In this document: positions 35,093 to 44,424 of the stretch, in pieces
Layout of the letters: every line of letters starts with the position of its first letter
Position numbering within the stretch: the first letter of the stretch is position 1
Position numbers and translations under genes: made by a program
The notes under the pieces: generated by a model
The model's input: only the letters and a program-made list of their open reading frames with translations
What the model was told of the DNA's origin: nothing
The model's database searches: none
Assembly (NCBI RefSeq): GCF_001887355.1
Contig: NZ_MPIN01000004.1
Location: 411,733 to 475,732 of the forward strand
Source: Cystobacter ferrugineus
GTDB taxonomy: Bacteria; Myxococcota; Myxococcia; Myxococcales; Myxococcaceae
Reading direction: 5' to 3'
Length of the DNA: 64,000 nucleotides

Positions 35093-37579
35093 ATGACGAC
35101 GATCCCCCTGAGAATGACGACCTCCCAGGCTCCGGCCGAAGCACCCACGCCCCCGCGAGCCACGGCCCACCCCTCCCTCTGGCCCCAGGCGCGTAGCCCC
35201 GAGGCCCTGACCGACGCCCAGACCGAGGCGCGCATCGAGTCCCTGCTGGCCCGGCTCAGCCTCGAGGAGAAGGTCGGCCAGGTGATCCAGGCCGACATCG
35301 GCTCGATCAAGGCGGAGGATCTGCGGACCTATCCGCTGGGTTCCATCCTCGCGGGCGGCAACTCCGGCCCGAACAACGACGATCGCGCCCCCGCCGCCGA
35401 GTGGCTGAAACTCTCTCGTGACTTCCGCGCGATCTCGCTCGAGGAGCGTCCGGGCCACACGCCCATCCCCGTCATCTTCGGCGTGGACGCCGTGCACGGG
35501 AACAACAACATCCCCGGTGCCACCATCTTCCCGCACAACATCGCCCTGGGCGCGATGCGGGATCCGGAGCTGATCCGGCGCATCGGCGAGGTCACCGCGC
35601 TGGAGAGCGCCGTCACCGGCATCGACTGGACCTTCGGCCCCACGTTGGCCGTGCCTCGCGATGACCGCTGGGGCCGCACCTACGAGGGCTATTCCGAGGA
35701 TCCCGAGGTGGTGGTGAGCTACGCGGGTCCGATGACGCTGGGGCTCCAGGGCGAGCTCCGTCCGGGTCAGCCGTTGGCGCAGGGCCGCATCGCCGGCTCG
35801 GCCAAGCACTTCCTCGCCGACGGCGGCACCACGGCAGGCAAGGACCAGGGCGACGCGGAGATCAGCGAGGAGGAGCTCGTGCGCCTCCACGCCGCGGGCT
35901 ATCCCCCGGCCATCAACGCCGGCATCCTGTCGGTGATGGCCTCCTTCTCCAGTTGGAACGGGGTCAAGCACACCGGCAACAAGACGCTGTTGACGGATGT
36001 GCTGAAGGACCGGATGGGCTTCACCGGCTTCGTCGTGGGTGACTGGAACGCCCACGGCCAGCTACCCGGCGCCACCAACGAGAACTGCCCCCAGGCGCTC
36101 ATCGCCGGGCTCGACATGTACATGGCCCCCGATAGCTGGAAGGGGCTGTTCCACAACACGCTCGCCCAGGCGCGCGCCGGGGAGATCCCCATGGCGCGCC
36201 TGGATGATGCCGTGCGCCGCATCCTCCGCGCCAAGTTCAAGGCCGGGTTGTTCAACACGGAGCGCCCGCTGGAGGGCCGGCTCGAGCTGCTCGGCGCCCC
36301 CGAGCACCGGGCCATCGCTCGCGAGGCCGTGGCCAGATCGCTCGTCCTGTTGAAGAACGAGGGCGTGCTGCCGATCAAGTCGACCGCCCGCGTCCTCGTG
36401 GCGGGAGATGCCGCCGACGACATCGGCAAGCAGTGCGGAGGCTGGACCCTGAGCTGGCAGGGCACGGGCAACACGAACAGTGACTTCCCGAACGCGCATT
36501 CCATCTACGCGGGCATCCGCGACGCGGTGGTGGCCGGTGGCGGCAGCGCCGAGCTGAGCGTGGACGGCTCGTTCACGAAGAAGCCGGATGTGGCCATCGT
36601 GGTCTTCGGCGAGAACCCCTACGCCGAATTCCAGGGCGACATCGCCACGGTCGAGTACCAGCCGGGAAACAAGACCGACCTGGCCCTGCTCGGGAAGCTC
36701 AAGGCCCAGGGCATCCCCGTGGTGTCCGTGTTCCTGTCGGGACGGCCGCTGTGGGTGAACCCGGAGATCAACGCCTCGGATGCCTTCGTGGCCGCGTGGC
36801 TGCCCGGCACCCAGGGCGAGGGCGTGGCGGATGTCCTGGTGGGCGACGCGAACGGCAAGCCCCGGCGCGACTTCACCGGCAAGCTGTCCTTCTCCTGGCC
36901 CAGGAAGGCCATGCAGGCGTCGGTGAACCGGGGCGACGCGAACTACGAGCCGCAGTTCCCCTATGGCCATGGCCTCTCCTACGCCCAACCCGCTCGGGTG
37001 GAGCTGCTGTCGGAGGATCCGGGACCGACGGTCGCCGTCACCAGCACGGCTCTGTTCTTCGGCTCGGGCAAGGTGGCCGAGCCCTGGTCGCTGGTGCTGT
37101 CGGACACGGGCGGCTCGAGCCCCGCGGTGAAGGCCAATGGGGAGAGCCCCCACCGCGTGCTCTCGGTCCGGGTGGTGGACGCGGGAGCCCAGGAGAATGG
37201 TCGCACCCTGACCTGGTCGGGGACACAGCAGGCCACCGTGGCCATCACCGGTCCGGCCGTGGACCTCAGCCGTCAGACCACGGGTGACATGGCGGTCGCC
37301 CTCCGTTATCGCCTCGACGGCGCACCGGCGGCACCGGTGAAGCTGACGCTGACGAGCGGCGAGCGTCCGGTCTCGCTCGACATCACGCGGCTGCTGACGA
37401 CCCTGGGCTCGGCGACGGAGTTCCGCATGCTCAAGGTGAAGCTCAGCAGCTTCCGCGACGCGGGCGCGAACATGTCGTCGGTGACGTCTCCGCTCGCCCT
37501 GACGACCTCGGGGGCGCTGACCCTGACCGTCACCGACCTGTGCCTGGCCACCAACGACGGCGACGCGGTCTGCCCCTGA
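35093..37579 (+). CDS. Glycoside hydrolase family 3 exo-beta-glucosidase
   Basis: An 828-residue GH3 enzyme. The N-terminal barrel contains LSLEEKVGQVIQADI, VIFGVDAVHGNNN, IDWTFGPTLAVPRDDRWGRT, AKHFLADGGT and the nucleophile Asp in FTGFVVGDWNAHG (about D317). The C-terminal alpha/beta sandwich has SLVLLKNEGVLPI, CGGWTLSWQG and FGENPYAEFQGD, which carries the candidate acid/base Glu. A further ~150-residue beta-rich domain ends the protein. The layout matches ExoP-type 1,3-1,4-exo-glucanases. No convincing signal peptide follows ATG 35093 (ATG 35081 in the same frame is possible). It is likely used for digestion of beta-glucans or cellodextrins. Confidence 0.92.
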   Translation: MTTIPLRMTTSQAPAEAPTPPRATAHPSLWPQARSPEALTDAQTEARIESLLARLSLEEKVGQVIQADIGSIKAEDLRTYPLGSILAGGNSGPNNDDRAPAAEWLKLSRDFRAISLEERPGHTPIPVIFGVDAVHGNNNIPGATIFPHNIALGAMRDPELIRRIGEVTALESAVTGIDWTFGPTLAVPRDDRWGRTYEGYSEDPEVVVSYAGPMTLGLQGELRPGQPLAQGRIAGSAKHFLADGGTTAGKDQGDAEISEEELVRLHAAGYPPAINAGILSVMASFSSWNGVKHTGNKTLLTDVLKDRMGFTGFVVGDWNAHGQLPGATNENCPQALIAGLDMYMAPDSWKGLFHNTLAQARAGEIPMARLDDAVRRILRAKFKAGLFNTERPLEGRLELLGAPEHRAIAREAVARSLVLLKNEGVLPIKSTARVLVAGDAADDIGKQCGGWTLSWQGTGNTNSDFPNAHSIYAGIRDAVVAGGGSAELSVDGSFTKKPDVAIVVFGENPYAEFQGDIATVEYQPGNKTDLALLGKLKAQGIPVVSVFLSGRPLWVNPEINASDAFVAAWLPGTQGEGVADVLVGDANGKPRRDFTGKLSFSWPRKAMQASVNRGDANYEPQFPYGHGLSYAQPARVELLSEDPGPTVAVTSTALFFGSGKVAEPWSLVLSDTGGSSPAVKANGESPHRVLSVRVVDAGAQENGRTLTWSGTQQATVAITGPAVDLSRQTTGDMAVALRYRLDGAPAAPVKLTLTSGERPVSLDITRLLTTLGSATEFRMLKVKLSSFRDAGANMSSVTSPLALTTSGALTLTVTDLCLATNDGDAVCP

Positions 37580-37754
37580 GGAGGGACACGCCTGCCCAGG
37601 CTGCCCTCCCAGGAGGTGCGCGGCGGGAGCCTGGGCCTGTCTCCCGATGGAGGCTGCTTCCTGGAAGCAGGAGAAAATCCGCCGTGCCCGGTGACACCTC
37701 GAGGGGGGATTGGTTTTCCATGGAATCGGACGACCCAATTCACGAGGAGCACAG

Positions 37755-39173
37755 GTGCTTCGACGATTCATTCTGGGGGCTGCCCTTTTCCTATCAGGGG
37801 AGGTGTTGGCCAAACCGCCCGCCGGCGGCGTGTTCTGCACCACCTATCCTTCGGCATCCGTCTGCACCGGACAGCAGCCCTCCTGCACCTACTGTCACGT
37901 CGCGCCGCCACAGCGAAACGCCTTCGGAGCCGGGTTGGAATCCCACCTGGCGCCCGGTGCGCCGCGCCCGCTGTCCGACAATGACTTCGCCTATGCACTC
38001 CCCACCGCCCTGAGAGCCGCCGAGGCGGCGGACGCCGATGGCGACGGCGTGCCGAACCTCGTGGAGATCCAGCGAGGCACCCTGCCGGCCGACGCCAACA
38101 GCTTCCCCGAGGATACGGGCGGCTGCGCGGCGGGCACCAACCCCCAGTACGACGTGTGCCGCTACGACGCACGCTTCGCGTACCGGCGCGTGCTGCTCGA
38201 CTTCTGCGGGCAGTCCCCCACCTATGCACGGCTCGCGGAGTTCGCCGCGTTGAACGCCGATGAGCAACGCGCTCGGCTCGACGCCGAGCTCGATCGCTGC
38301 ACCCAGAGCGAGTTCTGGCGCGGCAAGAACGGGCAGTTGTGGAAGCTCGCGCACCCGAAGATCCGCCCGGTGGGCTCGCTCAAGGAAGGAGAGGACGAGG
38401 GGGCCATTCCCCTCGCCGACTACTACGACGACTACGCGCTCTACGCCTATTCGCAGCTCGACGACCACGACGCGCGCGAGGTGATGACGGCGAAGTACTT
38501 CGTGCGCAGGGAGTCCAACCCCACGCGCTACTCGATGACGTCGAAGCCGAATTCGATGCTGTACGTCCAGGACGAGAAGTACCGCGCGGGCAACCTCACC
38601 TCCTCGTGGAGCCTCATCTACTTCGTGATGTTCACCGCGATCCCTCGGAACGCCGCGTCACAGGCCTACCGCGCATATCTGGGCTACGACATCGCCAAAC
38701 AAGAGGGCCTCTACAGCATCCCCAACGAGCCCCGCGACTACGACGCCAAGGGCGTGACGGAGCCCGCCTGCGCGGCCTGCCATGCGACGCTCGATCCGCT
38801 GAGCTACCCCTTTCGCAACTACCAGGGCCTTTCCCTCACGGACCAGCTTAGCTCTGCGAACTACATCCCCAATCGTCTCGAGACGTACTTCAGTGACGTC
38901 GCGCCGACCATCACCCAGACCCCCGAGGCCGGCTACATCTTCGGCCAGCCGGTGAACAACCTCGTGGAGTGGGCGCGGGTGGGAGCCAACAGCGACGCCT
39001 TCGCCATCGCCACCGTCACCGACTACTGGAAGCTGCTCATCGGCCATGCCCCGACCCCCGAGGAGCACGCCGAGTTCGTCACCACCTGGCAGCGCTTCAA
39101 GGGCACGCACCAGTACCGCGTGCAGCGCATGCTTCATGACCTGATCCGCACGGAGGCCTACGGTGCGCCCTGA
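37755..39173 (+). CDS. Secreted c-type cytochrome-like protein with two CxxCH motifs
   Basis: A 472-residue exported protein with a signal peptide (LRRFILGAALFLSGEVLAKP). Two haem-binding motifs are seen, CTYCHVAP near the mature N-terminus and CAACHATLDPLSYPF about residue 340. A DADGDGVPNLVEIQRG segment (about 95-110) resembles a calcium-binding type-3 repeat. The remainder resembles the DUF1588/DUF1592-type proteins that co-occur with DUF1501/DUF1552 genes. Start is GTG 37755 because GAGGAG lies about 8 bases upstream and the signal peptide starts here. It is the first gene of a three-gene set. Redox partner and function are unknown. Confidence 0.8.
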   Translation: MLRRFILGAALFLSGEVLAKPPAGGVFCTTYPSASVCTGQQPSCTYCHVAPPQRNAFGAGLESHLAPGAPRPLSDNDFAYALPTALRAAEAADADGDGVPNLVEIQRGTLPADANSFPEDTGGCAAGTNPQYDVCRYDARFAYRRVLLDFCGQSPTYARLAEFAALNADEQRARLDAELDRCTQSEFWRGKNGQLWKLAHPKIRPVGSLKEGEDEGAIPLADYYDDYALYAYSQLDDHDAREVMTAKYFVRRESNPTRYSMTSKPNSMLYVQDEKYRAGNLTSSWSLIYFVMFTAIPRNAASQAYRAYLGYDIAKQEGLYSIPNEPRDYDAKGVTEPACAACHATLDPLSYPFRNYQGLSLTDQLSSANYIPNRLETYFSDVAPTITQTPEAGYIFGQPVNNLVEWARVGANSDAFAIATVTDYWKLLIGHAPTPEEHAEFVTTWQRFKGTHQYRVQRMLHDLIRTEAYGAP

Positions 39174-39825
39174 TTCCCTTCGCGTGTTGCTCCTGTCCGC
39201 CGCCTGCGCTCTCACCGCCTGCCCGTCGCCTTCTCCTTCCCCCACTTCGCCGGGGCAGGACGCGGGCACGCCACCGCCTGCCGAACTGGCACGCTCCTCG
39301 CGCAACAACCCGCGCTTCAAGGGCCCGGAGCGGCTGACGTCCGACTTCGCGGCGGCGTTGTCGCTGCCCGTCGAGCAGGTGTGCAACGAGTTGGGCCAAT
39401 ACTCCTGCACCGCTTCCGTGCACACCGTGGCCCTGGGAGGCGTCGACCCCTACGGCCTTGGCTTCTACGAGCCGCTGCCCTTCACCGGAGTGACCACGCC
39501 CATCGCCGTCGACCGCGTGACGACGGCGGCTTGCGGCCGGCGTGTCACGCTCGACGTCACCACCCCCGCGGAGGCTGTCATCTTCGGGGGCATCGAGCTC
39601 GACCCCCAGGGGCGTCTGGCGAGCCGGGAGGGCGAACCGGTGAAGAACGCCATCACCGCGCTCTACCAGCGCGCGCTGTTGCGAGACCCCACGGCGGCCG
39701 AGGTGGGCACGCTGTTGCAACTGGCCACCGACATCGAAGCCTCGAGCAGTCAGGCGCCCGGCCGCGACTGGATGAAGGCCGCCTGCTTCGTCGTCCTCTC
39801 CTCCGCCGAATCCATCTTCTTCTAA
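39163..39825 (+). CDS. Lipoprotein of the cytochrome/DUF1501-like operon
   Basis: A 220-residue lipoprotein: signal LRVLLLSAACALTAC with a good lipobox (LTAC, Cys about 20), followed by a Pro/Ser linker. The mature domain contains four further cysteines (QVCNELGQYSCTAS, TTAACGRRV, KAACFVVLSSAE) and the helical YQRALLRDPTAAEVGTLLQL, which looks like the tail helices of DUF1592-type proteins. It starts at GTG 39163, overlapping the previous stop by 11 bp. Function unknown; likely acts with its neighbours at the cell envelope. Confidence 0.75.
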   Translation: MRPDSLRVLLLSAACALTACPSPSPSPTSPGQDAGTPPPAELARSSRNNPRFKGPERLTSDFAAALSLPVEQVCNELGQYSCTASVHTVALGGVDPYGLGFYEPLPFTGVTTPIAVDRVTTAACGRRVTLDVTTPAEAVIFGGIELDPQGRLASREGEPVKNAITALYQRALLRDPTAAEVGTLLQLATDIEASSSQAPGRDWMKAACFVVLSSAESIFF

Positions 39826-39836
39826 AGGCAAACGAC

Positions 39837-41393
39837 ATGTCACTGCGTAACAATGGCCGGCTCTCGCGCCGGGAAATGTTGAAGGCACTGTCGCTGTGCG
39901 CGGCGGGCTCCGCGACGCTGGGTCCCCTGCTGACGGGCTGCCGCGACGCGTTCAACACCCCGGAGACACTCGAGCGGCTCGGGGGCGTGCGCCACGCCCG
40001 CCTCGATGGCAAGCCCCGCTTCCTCATCGTGGTGGGCGCGACCGGAGGCGCCTCCATCGTCGACAGCCTGCTGGCGGTGCGCGCCTCGGAAGCCGGCACC
40101 AACGCCTCGCGGCTCAACACCTTCCCCGACGAGCAGGTGCGGGGCGTGGACGGCTCCCCGTTCCGCGCGGTGAAGGTGAGCAACCAACTGCTGGGCAACA
40201 TCCCCCAGTGGGTGAATACGGATCAGCTGCCCTTCGTGCGCAAGCACAAGGACTCCATGCTCGTGGCCACCTCGGTGGGCACCTCGGTGAACCATGCCAT
40301 CGCGCAGAAGCGGAGCATCACCGGCAACGCCGCCTGGCACGGCCGCACGCTGCAGGAGTGCGTGGCCCTGCAGTATGGCGCGGGCTTCCCCATTCCCAAC
40401 GTGAACATGGGGATGGGGGGCTACTCCGAGCGCGGCACCGATGGCTCGCTGCCCTCGTACTGCTACGGGGAGGTGGTGTCCAACGCCTCGTTCTGGCCGT
40501 TGGGGCTCGATGGAAGCAAGGGCCTCAAGGACGCGCCCCCGCGCGACGTGGTGGAGCTGGCCCGGCGCGCGCGCAATACGCTCGATTCACGGTCGGTCTT
40601 CGGGCGGACCTTCGAGAACGCGGCGGCGCTCCTGCGGTGGAACGAGCAGCGCATCGTGGGGCAACCCGCGCTGGAGGCGAAGGATCTGATCAACCGCCTC
40701 AACGTGCTGCCCGACCAGCCGCCGAAGATGCCACTCACGGAGTACGGCCTGTCGAGCTCCCCCGATGGGGATCGGCTGCGCACGCTCTTCCCGGATTACC
40801 TGACCGACCCAGTGCAAGGACAGGCGGCGCTGGCGTTCCTGCTCCTCAAGTACCGGGTGTCGGTGACGGTGACGATTGGCCCGTCGTTCAACGTGGCGGT
40901 GAGGAACGATGAAGAGGAGTTCATCGCCAACCCACCGCTGGCCTTCGACTTCAGCCACACCGATCATCGCGCGGGCCAGGCCTTCATGTGGGCCCGGGTG
41001 ATGGACGTGGTGGACAAGCTCATCGAGCTGCTCAAGGCAGAGCCCTTCGACGAGACCACCGGCGAGAGCATGTGGGACCGTACGCTCATCTACGTGGCGA
41101 CCGAATTCGGGCGCACACGCTCGCGGCCAGGCGACGCCGCGGCGTTCAGCACCGGGCATGATCTCAACAATGGCTTCGTGATGCTCTCGCCGATGCTCAA
41201 GGGCAACACGGTGCTGGGGGGGATCGACAAGGGCACCACGCTGACCTACGGCTTCGACCCGCGGACCGGAGAGCCACGGCCGGGCAAGGTGGAGACGAAC
41301 GAGCCCGACATCTTCTCCGGTGTCCTGACCGCTCTGGGGGTCGATACTTCTGGCAGCGGGCTCCCCGACGCGAGCGCTTTCGTGCGTACCTGA
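39837..41393 (+). CDS. DUF1501/DUF1552-like Tat-exported lipoprotein
   Basis: A 518-residue protein with a Tat-like signal: SRREMLKALSLCAAGSATLG (twin Arg) followed by a lipobox LLTGC (Cys about 35). The mature part resembles the alkaline-phosphatase-like DUF1501 fold: FLIVVGATGGASIVDSLL near the start and IYVATEFGRTRSRPGDAAAF with FSTGHDLNNGFVML near the end. Export in folded form by Tat suggests a cofactor or metal. It starts 11 bp after the lipoprotein gene, as the third gene of the operon. The substrate is unknown. Confidence 0.8.
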   Translation: MSLRNNGRLSRREMLKALSLCAAGSATLGPLLTGCRDAFNTPETLERLGGVRHARLDGKPRFLIVVGATGGASIVDSLLAVRASEAGTNASRLNTFPDEQVRGVDGSPFRAVKVSNQLLGNIPQWVNTDQLPFVRKHKDSMLVATSVGTSVNHAIAQKRSITGNAAWHGRTLQECVALQYGAGFPIPNVNMGMGGYSERGTDGSLPSYCYGEVVSNASFWPLGLDGSKGLKDAPPRDVVELARRARNTLDSRSVFGRTFENAAALLRWNEQRIVGQPALEAKDLINRLNVLPDQPPKMPLTEYGLSSSPDGDRLRTLFPDYLTDPVQGQAALAFLLLKYRVSVTVTIGPSFNVAVRNDEEEFIANPPLAFDFSHTDHRAGQAFMWARVMDVVDKLIELLKAEPFDETTGESMWDRTLIYVATEFGRTRSRPGDAAAFSTGHDLNNGFVMLSPMLKGNTVLGGIDKGTTLTYGFDPRTGEPRPGKVETNEPDIFSGVLTALGVDTSGSGLPDASAFVRT

Positions 41394-41532
41394 GGCGCTG
41401 GCCGCTCGCGGGATTGACGGACGCTTCGACACGGCATGCAACCGTAGTCCCGTTTCATCGAACCAGGCCCCGTGCCCTTGCGCGGGCAAAAATGTCCAAT
41501 ACGGCGCCGCCAGCACCACGCACAATCGCGAC

Positions 41533-42336
41533 ATGAACCCTGTCGCTATTACTGGCTTGTTGGTCGCCGCCATACGCGCCGAGGAATCGAAGCGCGCGGA
41601 TCGGCTGTTCGAGGATTCCTTCGCCCACACCCTGGCGGGCGACGAGGGGCGCGCGGCGCTCGCTCGGTACCGAAAAGCGGACGGATCGTCCATTCCGATC
41701 ATCGAGGTCCGCACGCGTTGGTACGATGAGGCCCTCGCTCGGGCCAGAGCCAGCGGCGTGCGTCAGTATGTGATCCTCTCCGCCGGGATGGACGCGAGAG
41801 CGTATCGCCTGCAGTGGGCGGCGGGGACGCGCGTCTTCGAGCTCGATCAGGCCGAGGTCATCGAGGCCAAGGCGCGCGCGCTCGGCGATAAGGACCCGGC
41901 GTGTACGCGTGTGGCGATCGGCATGAATCTCGCCGAGGACTGGCCGCGGCGGCTTGAAGCGTGCGGATTTGATCGCAACGCGCGCACTGCCTGGGTCGTT
42001 GAGGGGCTGCTGCAGTACCTCGAGCGCGCTGCGGTCGAAGGCCTCTTCGCGCGGATCGACTCGCTGTCGGCGGCTGGATCAGTGGCGCTCTATGACGTCG
42101 TCGGCCAATCACTCCTGGATGCGCCGCCGCTCGCCGCGACTCTGCGAATGATGCGCGAGCTCGGTGCGCCGTGGATCTTCGGCTGTGATGAGCCCGCGGC
42201 ACTGCTCCGGGATTGGGTGGCCGACGTCACGGACGTCGCTGTGGTTGGCAACGCGTGGAAGCGGTGGCCGTTCCCGCCAGCACCGGCTGACGCTCGGGGA
42301 GCGCCGCGAGGGTATCTCGTTGAAGCGGGGAAATAG
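41533..42336 (+). CDS. SAM-dependent methyltransferase, leucine carboxyl methyltransferase-like
   Basis: A 267-residue class I methyltransferase of the LCMT/TIGR00027 type. It has the order EVRTRWYDEALARARASG, then YVILSAGMDARAYRLQW (SAM-binding loop, LGAGLDTRAYRL in the family), then RVFELDQAEVIEAKARAL and WVVEGLLQYLE. Such enzymes methylate carboxyl groups, often of polyketide or peptide-derived natural products. No biosynthetic genes are adjacent. Start at ATG 41533. Codon use is more mixed than in flanking genes. Confidence 0.88.
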   Translation: MNPVAITGLLVAAIRAEESKRADRLFEDSFAHTLAGDEGRAALARYRKADGSSIPIIEVRTRWYDEALARARASGVRQYVILSAGMDARAYRLQWAAGTRVFELDQAEVIEAKARALGDKDPACTRVAIGMNLAEDWPRRLEACGFDRNARTAWVVEGLLQYLERAAVEGLFARIDSLSAAGSVALYDVVGQSLLDAPPLAATLRMMRELGAPWIFGCDEPAALLRDWVADVTDVAVVGNAWKRWPFPPAPADARGAPRGYLVEAGK

Positions 42337-42359
42337 AGGGAGGGAGAGCCACGGCCCCC

Positions 42360-42524
42360 TTGATCGTATTCATCGTCGTCACGCTACTCGCACGCCTCGC
42401 TGGCTTGCTCAATCCAGGCGGCGAAGCGGCCACGCCCCTGGTCCAGCGCAGCATTGAGCAGATCGTCTATTTCGCTGCGATCCTATGGGCGGGCTTCGGC
42501 CGCGCGACGGTGCGCCGGAGCTAG
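42360..42524 (+). CDS. Possible small membrane protein or gene remnant
   Basis: A 54-residue frame from TTG 42360 with a GGAGGGAGAG purine stretch 12-18 bases upstream: (M)IVFIVVTLLARLAGL, then VQRSIEQIVYFAAILWAGFG and an Arg-rich end. It has one or two TM-like segments and plausible codon use. It may be a real small membrane protein or the tail of a decayed transporter gene. I recognise no family. Confidence 0.35.
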   Translation: MIVFIVVTLLARLAGLLNPGGEAATPLVQRSIEQIVYFAAILWAGFGRATVRRS

Positions 42525-42554
42525 GGTTTCTGGGCGGCGGCGACGCCGCCCAGC

Positions 42555-43373
42555 CTACCCGTGGAGCGGGACGTGGTTGGGTCGCTCGATGCCTCGCGCG
42601 ACATAGGCGCGCGGACTCAGGCCGACGAAGCCACGGAACTCGCGGTTGAAGTGGGACTGATCGCAATAGCCGAGCTCGGCCGCGAGCTCGGCGCAACGCA
42701 CCGATCGGCTGCCGTCGACGCGGCGGAGCGTGGCCTGGAACCGGCGCACACGCCAGAACGCCTTGGGCCCGAGGCCGACCTCGTCGTGAAACAGTGCGAT
42801 GAGCCGCTTCGGTGAGAGCCCCAGGCGCGTATTCAACTCGGCGACGCTCCGAAGGGAGGGATCTTCGAACGCGCGGAGGGCCTCGACGACCGCGGGATGA
42901 TGCCGCAACGGACGCCGCGCATATGTGAGGAGCATCGATTCGAGGAGGCGAAATCGGTCCTCGCCCGTCGGTGCCTCGACCAGTCGCTCGCGGAGTGCAC
43001 GCGCGCTGGCACCCCAGAGCGCGTCGAGCGGGGCATGGGTCCCTTCGAGATCTCCCGCGGGCACGCCGAGGAACGGGAACGCCCCCCCGGGCTTGAAGTG
43101 AACGCCCATCATCGCCATGCCAGTCGCCGTGCCGATGACGAAGTGGCTGGCGTGCGCGCCCGAGACGATGGGCCCCGCGAGTGGCTCGAGCGGCGTGAGT
43201 GCGATGGGGTCGTAGAAGCGGAAGCGTTCATCACCGAGGTTGATGACCAGGTCGAACGCGCCAGACGGAAGCACCCGCTCCATGGGTGTCGGCATGGGGC
43301 GACCATCCCAAAACCAGAACCAATCGATGAATTCGCGAAGCGGAGGACCCGGACGATAGATGAACGCATCCAT
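42555..43373 (-). CDS. AraC-family transcriptional regulator
   Basis: A 272-residue regulator. The N-terminal half is a DUF6597-like ligand domain (YRPGPPLREFIDWFWFWDG, ERVLPSGAFDLVINLGDE, GVHFKPGGAFPFLGVP). The C-terminal ~100 residues carry two helix-turn-helix units: SVAELNTRLGLSPKRLIALF and CAELAAELGYCDQSHFNREF, followed by the FVGLSPRAY signature. Start at ATG 43373 gives a protein of normal length. Tail-to-tail with 42360-42524. Target genes are unknown. Confidence 0.9.
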   Translation of the reverse strand: MDAFIYRPGPPLREFIDWFWFWDGRPMPTPMERVLPSGAFDLVINLGDERFRFYDPIALTPLEPLAGPIVSGAHASHFVIGTATGMAMMGVHFKPGGAFPFLGVPAGDLEGTHAPLDALWGASARALRERLVEAPTGEDRFRLLESMLLTYARRPLRHHPAVVEALRAFEDPSLRSVAELNTRLGLSPKRLIALFHDEVGLGPKAFWRVRRFQATLRRVDGSRSVRCAELAAELGYCDQSHFNREFRGFVGLSPRAYVARGIERPNHVPLHG

Positions 43374-43499
43374 CAAGAGGAGAGCTAACACTCCAGCACT
43401 CCAGGAGCAACGCCTGTATTCCAGAGTGTCAAGGCTGGACGCTTCTCCCAGTCCAGACACAAGCAGGAGGGAAGGCCTGTCGAGGGAGTGGGCTGCCGG

Positions 43500-44252
43500 C
43501 TAGCGGCGCACGACCATCTCGACACCATCGAGGATGCGCGACAACCCGAAGTCGAATTCGGCGGACTGGCCGGCCTCGTCGTCACCCGGCTCGAAGGCGC
43601 CGGAGGCGGAAAGCTCGGCGAGCGCGGGGAAACGCTCGGCGTCGATCAACCTGGCCAGCGTCCGCCCGTACCATGCCTGCATCTCCCGGCCATTCCAGTC
43701 CGGGTGCTCTTTCGTTGGCGACATGCTGAGGTTGAGCTGCGCTTCGCCGCGGATGTACTGGAGGAGCAGGAAGCACACCGCCAGCTTCTCGTGTGGGCTC
43801 AGGCGGGTACCGGCCATGGTGCGGAGGCAGCAGTCGAGCCAGGCGAGCTGGCCCGGCTCCAACGGCGGCCGGTTGTGGGTAATCTGCAAGCTCCAGGGGT
43901 GCCGGTAGTAGAAGGCCCGCAGTTCCCGGGCCCAGCGCTCCAGTCCACCGCGCCAGCCATGGACGGCCACGTCGATGACGGGGGGGGCCCCCGGCGCGGC
44001 GTCCATCATGAAGACCAGGAGATCGTCCTTGCTCGCGACGTGCCGGTAGAGCGACATGGTGGCACAACCGAGCCGTTCGGCCAGACGGGCCATCGACAGC
44101 GCTTGAAGGCCCTCGGCATCGGCCAGCTCGATGGCCGCGGCGACGATGCGCTCCAAGCTGAGCGCCTGTTGCGGTCCACGCGGGCGCCGGTTTGCCCGCT
44201 TCCAGAGCACCTCCAGGCTGCGCGGGAGCTTGTCGTCGGTCTCGTTGCTCAT
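43500..44252 (-). CDS. TetR-family repressor (TetR_C_1 type)
   Basis: A 250-residue repressor. N-terminal helix-turn-helix at about 38-85: LERIVAAAIELADAEGLQAL, SMARLAERLGCATMSLYRHV, then ASKDDLLVFMMD. The C-terminal ligand domain (WRGGLERWARELRAFYYRHP, FLLLQYIRGEAQLNL) fits the TetR_C_1/TetR class. Start ATG 44252 has AGAGGGG upstream. It is divergent from the DUF2306 membrane gene across a 172-bp gap containing three evenly spaced palindromes, so it very probably represses that gene and itself. Confidence 0.92.
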   Translation of the reverse strand: MSNETDDKLPRSLEVLWKRANRRPRGPQQALSLERIVAAAIELADAEGLQALSMARLAERLGCATMSLYRHVASKDDLLVFMMDAAPGAPPVIDVAVHGWRGGLERWARELRAFYYRHPWSLQITHNRPPLEPGQLAWLDCCLRTMAGTRLSPHEKLAVCFLLLQYIRGEAQLNLSMSPTKEHPDWNGREMQAWYGRTLARLIDAERFPALAELSASGAFEPGDDEAGQSAEFDFGLSRILDGVEMVVRR

Positions 44253-44296
44253 CTTCACCCCTCTTCCCGTGTACCCAGATACAACATCGCCCATCC

Positions 44297-44345
44297 GCGT
44301 ACGGCGTACGCATTGCGTACCATGTACGCAAAGAGTATGTTATAC
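44297..44345. promoter_or_regulatory. Three phased palindromic operators with overlapping promoter
   Basis: Palindromes GCGTAC-GGC-GTACGC (44297-44311), TGCGTAC-CAT-GTACGCA (44314-44330) and GTAT-GTT-ATAC (44335-44345) have centres at 44304, 44322 and 44340, exactly 18 bp apart. A plus-strand promoter TTGCGT (44313-44318)-17 bp-TATGTT (44336-44341) overlaps the second and third. This is the expected operator of the adjacent TetR repressor controlling the DUF2306 gene. Confidence 0.75.
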
Positions 44346-44424
44346 GCAGAGACACCACCGAGCCCCCCCTGCTGCCGAGCAAGCAGGTGCGGTTCCGGGT
44401 GGCACGACCAGATGGGAGCCACTC

